From Holacanthus passer (lineage: Eukaryota > Chordata > Actinopteri > Pomacanthidae), in the NCBI GenBank assembly GCA_025331565.1, contig JAFREQ010000045.1:2278072-2342071 (forward strand): a stretch of DNA of 64,000 nt, given 5' to 3'. The translations under genes were made by a program, and so were the position numbers. Positions 45,799 through 59,030 of this stretch are shown here, piece after piece; position 1 is the stretch's first letter, and every line of letters starts with the position of its first letter. The notes beneath the pieces were generated by a model. It was not told the DNA's origin and did no database searches. It worked only from the letters and a program-made list of their open reading frames with translations.

Positions 45799-47588
45799 CA
45801 GGAAGTGATGTGATCTGTAATGAGAAAAGAGCTGAGTAACAAAATAAAACAGGAAGAATGAAAGAATGACAACATGACCTCAGAGGCAGAACGGTGATGG
45901 TATTATAATTGTTATTTGGCCTCCGTTTGGTTTCTTCACTTCTCTACGACACGTCGGTTTATAAATTGCCAGAAGCAATTAATACTGACAAGGTAATGAC
46001 ATTAAACCAGATGGTTACAGACTACTGGAATAACACCAGAACTTATTTACATAAAACAAATCTGTCATCAGGAGTCCCAAAGAATCAAAGCCGGTGGCGA
46101 TCACGTTAATGAATGACTTGGTTTGTGCTAACTAGTTTACAGAAATAATTAGATGAGTCAGCCGGGAGTTGGCTCGGAGCCAGGCTTGCATGAATAAACA
46201 GGAAATGAATTTGTGAGCAGAACCCCTCATTACACCTGAACATGTTTAATGTCACCTAATCCAGTTCATTTTCATTTTATGAAGTCTGTGAGCCGGGACC
46301 ACAAACGTCTGGCAAAATATGTAATAATGGTTTAATTCGCTATAAAACCAAATAGAATATGATTTCCAAGTAATTCTGTGTCCCTTCAAAGAACAATTAT
46401 GAACAATTACATGCACTTGCAGACACACACATTCATAAAACACACTCCAGCCCACTAAGCTTGATCTTAGATATCGTCTCCGCTCTGATTTCGAAAACAG
46501 GTAACAAGTTCACTCTCTCGGCTTGAACTGTTTTCATTTCGTATGCAGCTCCTATTTTCTGATCTGACGTTCCACCGAGGATTAATTGCTTGCCATCATT
46601 TTTGGAGAGCTTATTATATTTCCTTTGATGTGATGATTCACGTCGCCGGGGGTGAGTCCAAAGGTGCGAGCGAAGGTTTACGGGGGCCAGAACCTGCGGT
46701 ATGAAACCACATCATACGGAAAAATAGAGGATTTCATCAGTTAGTGTCTAAATGTGGTGTTTAAAACTTAAAATCTAACACTGTGGAAGCACGTTGGAAA
46801 ATATTGACTATAATGTTAGATAATCCCTTATGTATAACTTTCCTGTCAGAAAGTTTTGTTAATACATTTTGCAAGTTTTCTTTGCAGTAAAACAGGAGTA
46901 AAAAACGCAGGCAGGTACTATTTTCACGTCTCTCACTATCTGTGGAGTAAAAATTAATTCATCTACTTCTTTTTCATTTTGCTTCAGAATCTAGGAGGAA
47001 CAACTAAAACTCAACCTGTGCACGTTCTCATTAGCTGCACATCCACATCCCTGAAAGCTAGAGGGAGACAGACGAGCAGGAGACATTTCTGACACCTGTC
47101 GTTCGGCTATGTAAGTGAAAAACGAGCTTCAGGTGGGGATGTTGCACTAAAGGAACGTCTGCTGTAACAAATATTGTCAGTTTCTCGTCCAGTCTTTTGC
47201 ATCGGTTCAGTTTGACAGGAAGGTGACAGGCACAGCCACAGAGAGCTTGTTAGAAAGCTCGGACAGGGGAAGTCAGTTTGGCCCAAAACGTCCGCTCACA
47301 TGCCGGAGCTTCCCTTCTCTGGACAAGCTCAATCAATACATGATTGATGCTCACGCGGACATACACAGGATTTCCTCAAGGGCTCATCCATAACATTTTG
47401 TTAATGATCACAGGCCTGCTCTCTCACAGAGGATGACGTGAAGCGAAAGGAGAAGATATAATGGTTTGACCGCTGAGCTCTCTTCACAGTCAGTGAACGG
47501 CTTAATTAGGCACCTTTTGGGCCACTTTGGCATTTACTCTCGTCTTAAATAAAGTCTTGTCCAGCAGGAACAACTGCCCCTAAACCTC

Positions 47589-47612
47589 CACACACACACA
47601 CACACACACACA
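47589..47612. repeat. (CA)n microsatellite
   Basis: About 12 uninterrupted CA units, followed by tcgacacacatcc. Confidence 0.95.
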
Positions 47613-47987
47613 TCGACACACATCCTCCAACACCTGTCTCCTTTTTATCCTCCAGACAGTCAGGTCCAAACTCACTTTGCCCCGATTATGCAAGTTGATG
47701 GGATGGATCTTCTCCTCCCCTCGGACCAGTCGGAGATCTAAGTTTAGTGTCCCTGCTGCATTAGTGCTTAATGACGTTGTGCTAGTTATTATTACCGCCA
47801 TGGCTACGTGGGGAGTTCATTAATGATCTGTAGATTAGTTTGGGATCAATTTTGAGTAATACATTTTAATTTAAAAATTTATAACAAAAACGTCTGGTCT
47901 GAGTTCCCACTGCAGCTCCAGGATGATCTTATTTCCCTCACCAGGAATCTTATTAACGATAATGAATGCATTTTGTGTCTGTTTGGC

Positions 47988-48175
47988 AGGGGTGGAAATT
48001 AAGTACATTTACTTACTCAACTACTGTATTTAAGTACTATATAAACGACCCGAAAGGCGTTAAGGGAATTTAAGGGAATAGAACTTAAAGGAATTTTAAA
48101 CTTGTAAGGGAATATTTTTACATTGTATTTTTCTGCTTTCACTTAAGAATCCAAGTACTTCATCCACCACCGGTA
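47988..48175. repeat. AAGTACTTAAGTA-family repeat, two-ended copy
   Basis: It begins ggggtggaaattaagtacat, tttacttactcaactactgt and ends cacttaagaatccaagtact, tcatccaccacc, so the two ends read as imperfect inverted repeats (GGTGGA...TCCACC). The centre carries several direct AAGGGAAT-type repeats (48062-48113). It is the most palindromic copy in the window. Confidence 0.55.
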
Positions 48176-51100
48176 GCAGGACTGTGTGTAATACAGTAGA
48201 TTAGAGTCTCATTTTATGGAAAACAATGTAATTTATTCTTACTGTTTCTTAGTTATCCCACTTTAATTAACTAAATTGCCAGTGGAGATCTGAATTGTCA
48301 CACTCATTATCTTGAGTGAAACCAGTAATGCCTCTTCATTATACAAAATGAATGGTACTAATAAAAGTGAGTCATAAGAAATCTGAAAACATTAAATTCT
48401 AAATCACATAAAATGTCACTATATAGCAGCTTATGCAACATTGCTGTGTATGCATTAGTTCTTTCAAAATACAGCACGCTACAGTTTTTTATTCAAGAGA
48501 TGTCTAAACAAGACAAGAGCCTCTAAATCAAATGATTAGATGATTAGCCAAGAGGAAACACCAAAGTCCTGCGTGGGATTTTATAATATGTTAAATTATC
48601 ATGAATCTACAATAATAAGAAAACATGCCAGAGTCGATTTGGACAAGGAAGAACAAGCAGTTTTGCTGAAAACCCATTAGCAGCCGAAGCGGAAGTCCTC
48701 CCTGATCCTTTGTGTACAAAATGAGACTCGGTGAAAAGTGTCCAGCTTATCGGCCTTTCAAGAAAAAGTCTTCAAACAGATGTATGTGGTAATGTGAGCG
48801 AGCAGCGGGCCGAGACCTGCAGAGAGCCGCGTCTCGTGCCCTGCTTAACCTGTCAAGGCCGGTCTGAGATCTACTCAATCAAGTCTCTATGTGTGGGGGG
48901 AAAAAAAAGACAGGGTGCAAAGGTGAATGAAACATTGAGGAGATCAAGGGGCTTGTGTGTATTTTTATCCCGAGGCGTTCACCTGTCTTGCTCTAAAAGC
49001 TCTTCGTGGACAGCAGCCGAAATGAAAGGTTGTGGCGCATGAGAAGACGTAAAGAAAGAAAGGCTTCTCAGAATAGCTGCACCCCTGGGAAAGTGTGTGG
49101 GTGATGTTTGCGCCTGGCTGCTAAGTGGTTATTTATGGAAAGCTTTTTTGTACTTTTCGAGGGTATCCCTTTGATAACAAGAATCCCTGGAAACAACAAC
49201 GCCAACCTGCAACTCTAATGACATTTTATGGAGTTGAATCTGGATTTGAAACAGATCATTTTGACGGGAGTTCTGTGAAATAAATATTCCTCTGTCAGTC
49301 TCAGTCAGAAGAGTACTCCAGCAATTTAGTGAGGCCGGGCATAAAATTGGTCGGGCTCACAAGAGACAGATAAAAAAAATGAAGGAGCAGAGGACAAGAT
49401 ATTCTGACTTTTAGCATCTAGTATGAGTGAAGTTCAAAAATCTTTCAACAAAACTCAATATCTTCTCCTTTTTCAGACCTTTCAAACTCGATGCCACCAG
49501 TTTATAAAGGAGGTCTGAATGAATGTATGGCACAGGATTATTTTGTAAAACTTGTCCTTCAGAGCCACAGAAGACATCATACAGCTGCTGAGGCTGAGCA
49601 GCACTGATTGAATAGCAAATCAATCTCTAATATGTCTATATCTATGTATCTTTAATCTTTTAATATGAAGCAGTGTTTGGCAGTAGGTGCATATGCAAAA
49701 ATGGACACAGACAGCAGGTGCGCTCCTAGTTCTGTTTGCACTACATTGGGGGTCTGCGTAGGTGGACCTGTTAACATACTTCTGTTGGTGCATGGTCATA
49801 AAGCTTCTGCAGATGGTTCTATAAAACTATAAACTGTAATTAGGAGTCGCGTGCAGTCTTACCAAACATTGTATACTGTAAATGTGCATGCATATGTGTG
49901 TCCTGGGACAGGTTTAGTGTTATGTAACATCCACCTGACAGCCAATGAAATCATGAGACATATGTGGTGTTTCCTAATTAGCTATCAGGATGATGATGCG
50001 CAGTAATAAAGATTCAGAAGGCCCTTTGTTTCAGTGGAAGAAGCATAAACACACAATACAAACACAAAGTAGAAGATAATGGCTGTGTTTCATGTTTTCA
50101 ATCATGATAACCTGTTTAACCATTATATAATAATTCTTAAACGGAACAACGAGGGAGTGACCCATGGGCATCACAGTGGGCAGCGACACTCGAATGACAC
50201 TCAAATGCTTCAATATGTGTTGGTGTAACCCAACGCAGGGCTGGCATCGCTCTGTGGGGGGCTCTGGGTGACATTTGAGTCCAGCTCCAGGAGGCCCAGA
50301 TGTGCCGCTTTGATGGAAAAGAGACGTGTCAGCCCAGAATACCAGCGTGACAGAGACATCCGTGGGAAGACCAGCCCCAGTGTCGGGATGCCACCGTCCT
50401 TTTCCTAAAGAGAGGAGTTCAAACACGAGCACCGGCTGAAAACTCCCGATACAATTTCAGGAGGGCTCGAAGGACGCATCCTTAATCCAGTGTTCAATCT
50501 GCACTGGAGAATCCTCCAATGCACAAGACAAAATAAAAGGAGGAAATAAATAAGGCCAGCTTTATCGCGTGCTCACTGTCGATTTAAGCGAGGTCTTATC
50601 AAAGCCCTTCAGCTTTATTAAAACGCAGCTCACTGACAGGCGAATAACCTCTGACAAATTAATTGAATTTTGACAGACGGCTCATAGCAAGAGGAGAGGA
50701 GCGGTGGAGATCATTAAACAGACCTCAGTGGAGATCATCAGGCAGACGTCGATAAGCTCGGCTGTTTGATGGCAATAAAACACATCATACGACTTTATTA
50801 TAGAGCAAATATGTTTGCTCACATGTTGTGTTCATTATAAATTCATCTAAGAGCAGACTTTATGACTCAGATGTGGTTCGAGTCATGAGTAATTTTTTTA
50901 AACACAAACAAGCTCAGTGGACTTTCTTCTTCATTCAGAAAAACAAGTTATGATAGTTGCTCGCATCATATCTCCGTGCAAAACTGTTCCCGTCAGCGCA
51001 GGTTATTTATTCGAGGCATCTCATTTTCTCTGGCTCTCATGACTCTGATCCCAATCTCCATCGTGAGAGGGCTCTGTGAATTAAACCCCTCATACCTTTT

Positions 51101-53742
51101 CCCTGGGGGGAGTCACGGTATCAGTAGCCTCTGTTCATCCGGCCCCTCTGTCCGTTTTACCACCTCAGTCTCAATCTAGATGCCTTCACACTCCTCTTTC
51201 AGAGAGTTCAGGGATGCCATGATTGTTCTTTTGTCATTAAAAACACCTTCTCCCTTTTTTAAATAGCGTCAGCCTCAAAAAATACTGTTTCATAATCTTC
51301 CTTATTACATATTTTTTTCATGTATATTAGGTTTTATGTCAAGACTTTCTTTCCACTTGGGCGACTCTGACCTTGTAGAAGCAGAGGTGTTTGAGAAATA
51401 TTGCCTTTCATATTACGTCCAATGATTAGCGATGTTAGGTCTTATATTAAACCTTCATTGTGTGGCGTTTGTTTGAGATATTCTTGTCTTATTTGCATCC
51501 AGTGTAGTATTAGTAGTGCTTTGCCATTAAACTAACATGTGCAGACATTACACTCTCTGCACTCAGCTCAGAGCAATGCAGCCGCACAGAGCTCTTACCA
51601 TGACTGTGTGAGATTACAATAGGTGGATAGCACGGAAACAAATCAACAGTTTGGTTTAGTGTATCACCATATGTTAATCCTGAGCATCCCCATTAGCTCT
51701 TCAGGAGGAAACGTTAAATGTAGGACAAAAGTACTCAGACTTATAGATTTGATTTGTAGATGTAAACACACGCATACAGTTGAGTTTGCTGTGAACTTTT
51801 ATAACCCACAAACACAATTGAATGCATTCATACTTTCATACACATTCAGATACTGTGATACACATCTACAATACTTTGGACAAAACATATTTCTTTCCAT
51901 AGAGCAGCAGTGAGCTGTGGTGTGCAGGCTGGCAATTTGGTTAAATAAAATCTTCTGAGATGATTGTAATTTAAAACTCAATGCAAACACAAAGGAACGA
52001 TGCTATTGGAGCAGCCAAACGTGTTCATATTGTTCTCTGAGTCATTGCAGTGCGGTGTCACAAGGCTTAACTTAGATTGCTTTTGTCATAAAAGAGGGCA
52101 AAAAGAAGAAAAAGGCACTTACTTGATTTATTCAATAATAAGACCTTCATTCAAAATTAGATTAAAAACACAAGCACCTCCTTGATCAGCACAACAATCG
52201 TGCCGTTAACTCTGATTGTGAGGACATTAATGAAGAAAATGGAGTAGAATAGCAAATGATTACAGTGCATCAGAGATAAAGATAAAAGCAGTGTGATTTT
52301 GATCTTAGGAAAAGTGGACATGATATGAATAAAGTACTTAATGTGGTCGTGTTATGTTGAGAAGTGTCTAGTTTAAAGATGCCTTTGGACATGAGTCATA
52401 TAAGATACTGATCTAATGTGCATCGGTGCAGAGAGCGTTTGACATTTTAATGAAATAAAAATTAAATGGCATTAGAACAAATAATAATTCTTTGATCATA
52501 TAAAAGCTGGTTTCTTCTAATAGAAATAAGGTTGAGACTGAATGCTGGACTATCAGACAATGATGCTGTAGGAGACGTGTCTCCCAGCCCTCACCTGTTT
52601 ACCTCACTCTGCATGATAAGGGGAGCACTTTGAAAGGACCTCGATGACAAACAGTGACAAGACTCACAACATTTCCCAGCTGGCCTGAAGGACCCACATA
52701 TTCCCAACAAGAGCTGAAGTAAAAAGGACTTCAAGGTCTGACGCTTTCACTGCAACTCTGACCTGGATAATAGGATGAAATGTGGTCGTATAGATGGATG
52801 GAATTCATACATTACTATTCTGCAAGAGTGCTTATTTCTTAATGCATATGTTCAGTGCAGAAAAGGAGTGTCCACTGGCACAATGACTGTAACTAAAAAA
52901 TGACGGAAGAGAACATTTTACAGACGAACATTGCAAATATGATTATTCTTGCAACCACACTTTTCCCAAATGATATATTTTCCTTGTGCAAAATATTTGC
53001 TTATTAATGCAATTAATTGGTGATAAGGTAGCATGGATGGAAAAATGGAGTATTGTTTAATGATAAATGCTAAACATGTCTAAAGCAGCAGTACCGTAAA
53101 ATACACCAGCACCATTGTTGTATCCTTCCAGGAGGAACTTTACACTGCGCTTGCATTTAATACCTTTTATTTTTGTTTCTTCATGCTTCATTTTGCACAT
53201 GGTAGATGGTCATGATATAATATATAATATTCTACGTATCTATATGTATCTATACTATGCATCTGTTCTTGTACTTCTGCTGTGAAGCGCCAATTTGCCT
53301 GCAAGAGCTCAAGAGAGCCAATCTAATTTATTTTGGAGAATTTGCAGCATGTGACAGTTTCATATTTTCAGGAAAAAAAAAATCATTTTCATTTTGCAGT
53401 GAAATACTACAGTTTCTCTTTTTCCATGTAATTCCCTGCTTTCAAATGGTCCCTCCTCTCATCAGCTCCCTCGCTCACACCCTTTCCTAACCAGAAATGT
53501 GCAGAGCCACAGACGAGCTTCCCCGCACCATTAGAGGATGCAGCACTCAGCTGCTGTGGCTGCCTCTTGGCTTCGAGCCTGCAGCGTCCAGCTCCGTGTG
53601 AAGGCGTGGATTTGAAACATGCACTGAGAGGAAAGTGGGCGGAGTGTCTGTGCAGCCATGTTTGTTTGGGACAGTACAAATAATCGTGAGTTACCTGCCT
53701 TGTGAGCCGTGATGTTACCTGGATTGACCTTTTTCCCCATAG
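48176..53742. other. Intergenic, no gene seen
   Basis: This is about 5.6 kb of largely unique sequence without recognisable exons. The segment about 50540-50680 is free of repeats and has clustered TTAATTGAAT, TGACAG and TTTATTAAA motifs, reminiscent of developmental enhancers but unproven. The minus-strand open frame 50031-50432 (133 codons) has no recognised content. Confidence 0.55.
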
Positions 53743-53868
53743 GTGACAGGATGCGGATCGGCGGGAGGGCCCGGCGGTGGGTCCATGATTAGACCAGATC
53801 AGAACTGCAGGGTGTGGTGTTCTCTGTACCGCTGTCACACACATCAAACAGTCAGATGTCCCCACCAG
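53743..53868 (+). other. Exon-like open segment of unknown nature
   Basis: A polypyrimidine tract and acceptor (cctttttccccatag, AG at 53741-53742) are followed by 126 bp ending in CCCACCAG|gtacga. The segment is GC-rich, open in one frame only and exactly 42 codons long: VTGCGSAGGPGGGSMIRPDQ then NCRVWCSLYRCHTHQTVRCP and HQ. I do not recognise the peptide. It could be an exon of a gene or lncRNA beyond the window, or a chance arrangement. A 181-codon minus-strand open frame (53407-53952) overlaps it, probably because the base composition lowers stop density. Confidence 0.2.
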
Positions 53869-56534
53869 GTACGAAGGAGCAGCAGGACGCAGAGAGACTG
53901 GAGGTGGAGAGTGACTCAAAGCTTCACTCCTCCATTTCTCCTGTGTCTCCAATGCCCCTCTGACCTCTGGGCTTGTTTACATCCTATAATGTGTGTGTGT
54001 GTAAGTGAGTAGGCGTGTAGGCAGATGCAGGTGTGTGTGACAACCAGGGGGAAGAGGTGGTGAAAAATGAATCAGTGCAAATGAATTAACCCTGAGCAGC
54101 TCTCACACTAGCATCAAAAACAAATTTACACCTCGTTCACACTGTCCTGGTTGCATAATTCATGAACTTCTCACATAAAAGAAAAGCATAAGGGTGGTGA
54201 ACATGGAGAATATTCACCAGCAATTGACATGACTCCAGACACTCTCTACTGAAAATGCTACTAATATTAGAAGTGGGATTAATGAAGCATAATTAAAATC
54301 TGAATTAATATTTGCTTCATGTGTCTCTTTAAATACTGTAAAAGACTTTACTGTAACACAATAAAGAAAATCGGATCCAAACACAGCGACACATCACTTC
54401 ATACTGAGCTTTCAGCCGACACAAAGTCATTAGAGCAAATTATGTAGAACATTTCTACAGTATTTGCTGAAGTATACAATATGTCAAAAAGGGTATGTTC
54501 AGTGAAGGTATTGAACATAAAACAAAAAGTGGTGTCTAAACTAACAGACTAGCAACAAGGAAGAAGAATGCACAGAGTAAAACAATATCTCTGATTATGC
54601 TCCGTTGAATTTGATCCTGTTTTCACTGTCCATCATGAGTCAGACAGTCTTACAGGAATGTAACGCTAAAATATCAGTCCTCGTTGTCCCTGACCAAACA
54701 TAAAAGCTTTGTTTCTTCCTGAATTTCTTTTGTGGTATAGTTGCACTATTACAAGTCATAGTGTGAAAACAGAAGCAGAGCAGAAAAAACACAAACACTC
54801 TATTTAGTCTTTGCACAAAATCAAGGTTGGTGACTGTTGCAGGAAACCGACAAATCTTTGAAAAGAAGCAGGAGGGCAAGTAAAAACAGGAACAGGAAGA
54901 AATCGTGAGCAGACAAGAAGAGCAAAGGCTGAAACTCACACAACACAAGCTGAGAAAGCGAGTGAGCTGGTGGACTGGTTTATATACTGAGTGATTAATT
55001 AGGTGTAATGAGGGGCAGGTGTGCCGGCAGGTGATGGTCAGGTGACTGGGGAACATCAGGAAGGGCTGAGGACGACTGCTGGTCTGAGAGGGAATGACAG
55101 GATGTGGAATAAGAAGTGTTATTATGAGCATAACAAATGTGCAGAAAATGAAGAAGAGGAAGGACAGAATGTTCATTTTTCTCTTTTTTTCTTTTTTGAT
55201 TGGAATAAAAACCAAAAATGTTCCATAAAACTCTCACACACTGAAATAATATCCTGCAAAGCGTCTCGGTGCCAGGCCAGTCCATTCTCTGTCTGAATCA
55301 ATACTCTAATGATAGTCTGACCCGAGTCCCACAAGGCCCATGTTCACAGTCCACACGGTCTAATTTCAGGCTGCCTTCAAGGAACGAGCCGTGGTGTTTT
55401 CTTGCAACTTTGCCTTTTGTTTAATACGATTACAGGAGGGCAAGCAATCAAGCAAACACTGCGAGCTTGAATACGGAGCAGAGCAGGACGAGATATTGAA
55501 AAATTAGACGAAAATATGTGCAGGGAGGCTTTTTTTTTTTTTTGTAACACTAATCTTGCAGAGTGTGAAAAGAATGAGAACACAATATTATTGAGCATTC
55601 AGTCGGCGTACGAGGGGGAGACCGCACTCTCGTTCACACATGTAAATCTCAGCACATTGTGTTCTGCAGGCGGAGTGAGGGGAATTTCATTTTCAGCCAG
55701 CAAGAGCCCATCAGGAGCTTTCCTCTGCTCGTGTGCATGTGTGGGTGTGTCCCCGAGTGCGTCTCAGCGACCTCTGGCCAGCAGAGAGTGTGATGCATCT
55801 GTTACACTGCAAACGTGAAGACGGCCACTGGAACATCTGGTCACACTGTTAAGTCGTCAAGTTCGAAGCCTCCGGTCTCTTGCAGCATCACTGCGGGCCG
55901 TGGCGATGCCAGACAATGAGTGTGTTGATTCGAACAAGCTGGAATAAATGGCTTAAATCTCCATCTAAGTCTGAATAAAGAAACATTTGTCAGAGCTCTG
56001 CGGGCCGAGAGGTGCAGGGGTGTAATGAAAGACGTCATCCGGGAGGGGCGGGACACAAATCGTGGTGGCCTCTTAGTCACAACTCAGACGGTGTTTGTAG
56101 AAAGGCTCGTCCAAGCTGCTGTCAGGGGAGAAGCAATTGATTGATTCTCTATTACAGAGAGAAATGATGACACTTACAGAGAAGTGAGTTTGACACGTTG
56201 CTCTGAGTCACTGGCTCTGAAGACGTGGATAAAAATAACAAAAAAAAACCCCAACTAAATTTAATAGCTGCATCCTTTGCCAGATTCTCCTTTTAATTAA
56301 GTATTTCAATTAAATATTTCAAGCTGTGTTTTGGCCTGCATTTATTTTTACCACTGAATGTTTAACAGTCAAAGAAGGGAGCAACTTAAAATACATATAG
56401 TGCTATAAGTGAGCTGCAAGGTTAGTACAGAGTTCACGCTTTGCAAACTGTTTGCTCTGACTGTCAAACTAAAATTAACACTGGGCTTTATAATAGCTAA
56501 AGGTTGCAGCAAATAAAAATAGCATGTTTCTTCA
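53869..56534. other. Intergenic, no gene seen
   Basis: It holds short GT-rich stretches near 53990. Around 54960-55110 there is a block resembling fish repeat-derived sequence (gtgattaattaggtgtaatg, cggcaggtgatggtcaggtg), which underlies a 191-codon minus-strand open frame (54640-55215) of low-complexity Ser/Phe/Cys-rich peptide that I do not believe codes. A poly(T) run lies near 55530. Confidence 0.5.
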
Positions 56535-57213
56535 TTAAAGGGTCAGTTCACCCAAATTCCAAAAAGGATATTTCATCTCACTTAACTGTATCTAGCTAAT
56601 GCAGATACTTTTCGTTTTATTTGCCCAGGTATTGTTTTGTCAGTGCTATTCAATCTGAAAAATGATTCATATAAGCATTTTATGATCTTCCACTTCTATG
56701 ATTGCGATTTAGTATTTGTCTTTAATATATCTGGAGGAAAGAAAGAGTGGTCAAAATCGATGTAGGAGAAGCTGAGATATCTTCACTTTAAGTCCCTTGT
56801 CTGAGTCAGGCTTTAGTTCCCATAATGCAACTCAACAGCATCTTTCATAAGACTTTTCCTGCCCTCATCTTTTAAACTTCATGCCCATAAAGTTTTGTGT
56901 TAAATATTTGAAGTATCAAGCCTAAATCAAGATACATTTTCTACAGCCACATAAGACATTATATAACTGACTAGTAGACCCAAGAGGTTGCATGTCAGGA
57001 AAATGCAAACCTCTGATGTTTTAAGTCTTCAAACAAGTTTTTCTAATGAGGACAGCTTCAAAAAATTATGCAATATCTACTTTCAGAAACAGTCTCTCAT
57101 TCATTTCCATTGTACAGGAGTGGAGGCAGAAATCTCACAATATCTCAAACCACTAAAGGCAAGTGATAAACCACAGTATTCGTCTTCGTAATTAAGGTGG
57201 ATTGACCCTTTAA
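56535..57213. mobile_element. 679 bp DNA element with terminal inverted repeats flanked by TTAA
   Basis: The left end reads TTAAAGGGTCAGTTCACCCA (56535 on). The right end, reverse-complemented, reads TTAAAGGGTCAATCCACCTT. The inverted repeats agree at AAAGGGTCA-T-CACC, and both sides show TTAA (56535-56538 and 57210-57213), consistent with a TTAA target duplication as in piggyBac-type elements. The interior (tttcattt, ccattgtacaggagtggagg) has no transposase. It looks like a non-autonomous element of a type common in fish. Confidence 0.7.
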
Positions 57214-59002
57214 AAGCTGCAGTATGTGATTGACAAGCCCCACCACCATCAGCAGCAGTCACTGGGACACATGTCAAACAGCTCATCTGAATTTGAAGAC
57301 CACCTCTCGGTAGGTCTGCTCACATGTGACCAGCTGAGATCTATATGAGCGGTTGTGAGGGGACGAGACGTGACGAGGCGGGAGCTCGGACTCGGTGCTG
57401 CCCGGTGATGTGCTCCCTCTCTCTGTTCTCATTATCCTCTCTCTGGGTGTTGAGGAGCGGTGGAGATGGGAGGGCGGTGATGGTGGTGGCGGAGACTGGC
57501 TGGCTAACCCGACATCCCCCGCGGACAGGGAACAGATGGGACCCGGCTCCCTCCACACAAATCACTGCCAAAGAAGCTTCGGCCTGCTCCCGTGACTGTT
57601 TCGAAATAACAAACGCTGTTGACTCAAACAAGAGGAGAGTCCAGGGACGAGGGAGTGAGATCCAGGAGTGGAGGAGTACTCTCAAAGCTGACATGAGCTG
57701 GGAAATACTAATTACAGGTGTTCAAGTCAACCTGGATATTGAATTCTCCACACTTTGAGTGACAGGAAACGCCCGATCACGATGGATAAAACCTAACACA
57801 TTAATGCAAACACTGTCTAAGCTTCAGGCCTCTGGGTAGGAGTCACATGATAATGGTTGACTGACGTATTCTTGCAGATGCGTGATGATGATCGGAGCAT
57901 GCTAAGCCCTGATTGGCTTATGTCGTGCGCTACAAGATGTTTTTCTCAATGTAGTGTGAAGTATAGCAATATACACATATGTATGTTAGCACTGCTTCTC
58001 ACTGTTTCTTCCCCTTATTCCACAAGTCCACATTAGCCATCACCTGTAATTTAAACCGTCTGTCCTTTTACAACATTAATGGTTTTACACATAAACACAC
58101 ATATCCTTTCCAAGATCCTCTCAGAAAGTTGAGGACAGCAATAATTCTCACAAGATATTCCTTTTTGTCGTTGTTGTTTCAACACCTGCGGAGTCACTGG
58201 CAGCTACTTTATACTAGTTCTCCCCACATTATATAAAAGAGGATGATGTGATACCGATCAATGCAACTACCAACATTAGTTGGAATAAAAAAACTCACAA
58301 CTAATGTAGAGACAAAAAAATAAAACGTTAGCCCTTCAGAAATGTTTCCCTGAACGCTCCTCCTGTGGTTCAATCCTTCTGTGCTGAGACAACAAAAGTG
58401 CATCATTGGGATGAAAAACTCGACGTTAATTAACAACGGAGGAAACGCTGGCCCACACTCCTCCCTAATGGAATAAGTGCGGAAATGATTAATTAAGATT
58501 GTCATTCATCCCAGTGATGGTCCGTCTCCAATCCACCCACCCACCTGTCAGAGGCCTGGGGTACCTGGGTAATGTAGTCATCCACTGGGGACATAATTAG
58601 AGAGCTGCCACCTGTACTTCCTCTCCTCTGTCCTCCTCCAGACCGAGACAGGCCTCATTAGAGAGACCAGAGCCTGTCTGTGTGCGTGGGGGGAGGAAAG
58701 AGTAAATTAATCTACAGTGGAAATCTGACACTAATTAGTATTTTTGGCCAAAACGCTTTAAAGGTCCGCAGAGACAATAGCATTGAATCACGGAATACAT
58801 TTTAATTGTGCTCGTTAAATGCAGAAAACAAAAACACATCAAAACATAGCGATTGGATTTTAATGAACATCTATTAACAGGACAAAACTGCCAGAACAGT
58901 GAAACACCCTCGGTCTCTGGAGGGTTCGGTGGAAGACGAAGAGGTGAATGAAAGTGTATCTGCTTTGTCCATCAATAACACCTCAGTAACACATGTGTGG
59001 GT

Positions 59003-59030
59003 TGTGTGTGTGTGTGTGTGTGTGTGTGTG
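59003..59030. repeat. (TG)n microsatellite
   Basis: An uninterrupted tract of about 14 TG units. Confidence 0.95.

Larger units (their letters stand above)
43568..47987. other. Intergenic, no gene seen
   Basis: Unique sequence with two CA microsatellites (45761-45796 and 47589-47612). No conserved coding segment was found. The 46100-46400 stretch is AT-rich with no repeat I can name. Confidence 0.6.

Noticed and set aside
45495..45875. 126-codon minus-strand frame with a Cys-Val run
   Set aside because: The Cys/Val run is simply the translated (CA)n microsatellite.
50031..50432. 133-codon minus-strand open frame
   Set aside because: No family recognised; the C-terminal part is ordinary AT-rich sequence.
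53407..53952. 181-codon minus-strand open frame
   Set aside because: GC-richer composition explains the lack of stops; the peptide has no recognisable domain and no splice structure.
54640..55215. 191-codon minus-strand open frame
   Set aside because: The peptide is low-complexity Ser/Cys/Phe-rich and overlaps a block that looks repeat-derived; no homology is recognised.
57283..57758. Overlapping open frames on both strands in a GC-rich patch
   Set aside because: Several mutually overlapping frames of similar length, none with recognisable protein or splice context; explained by composition.
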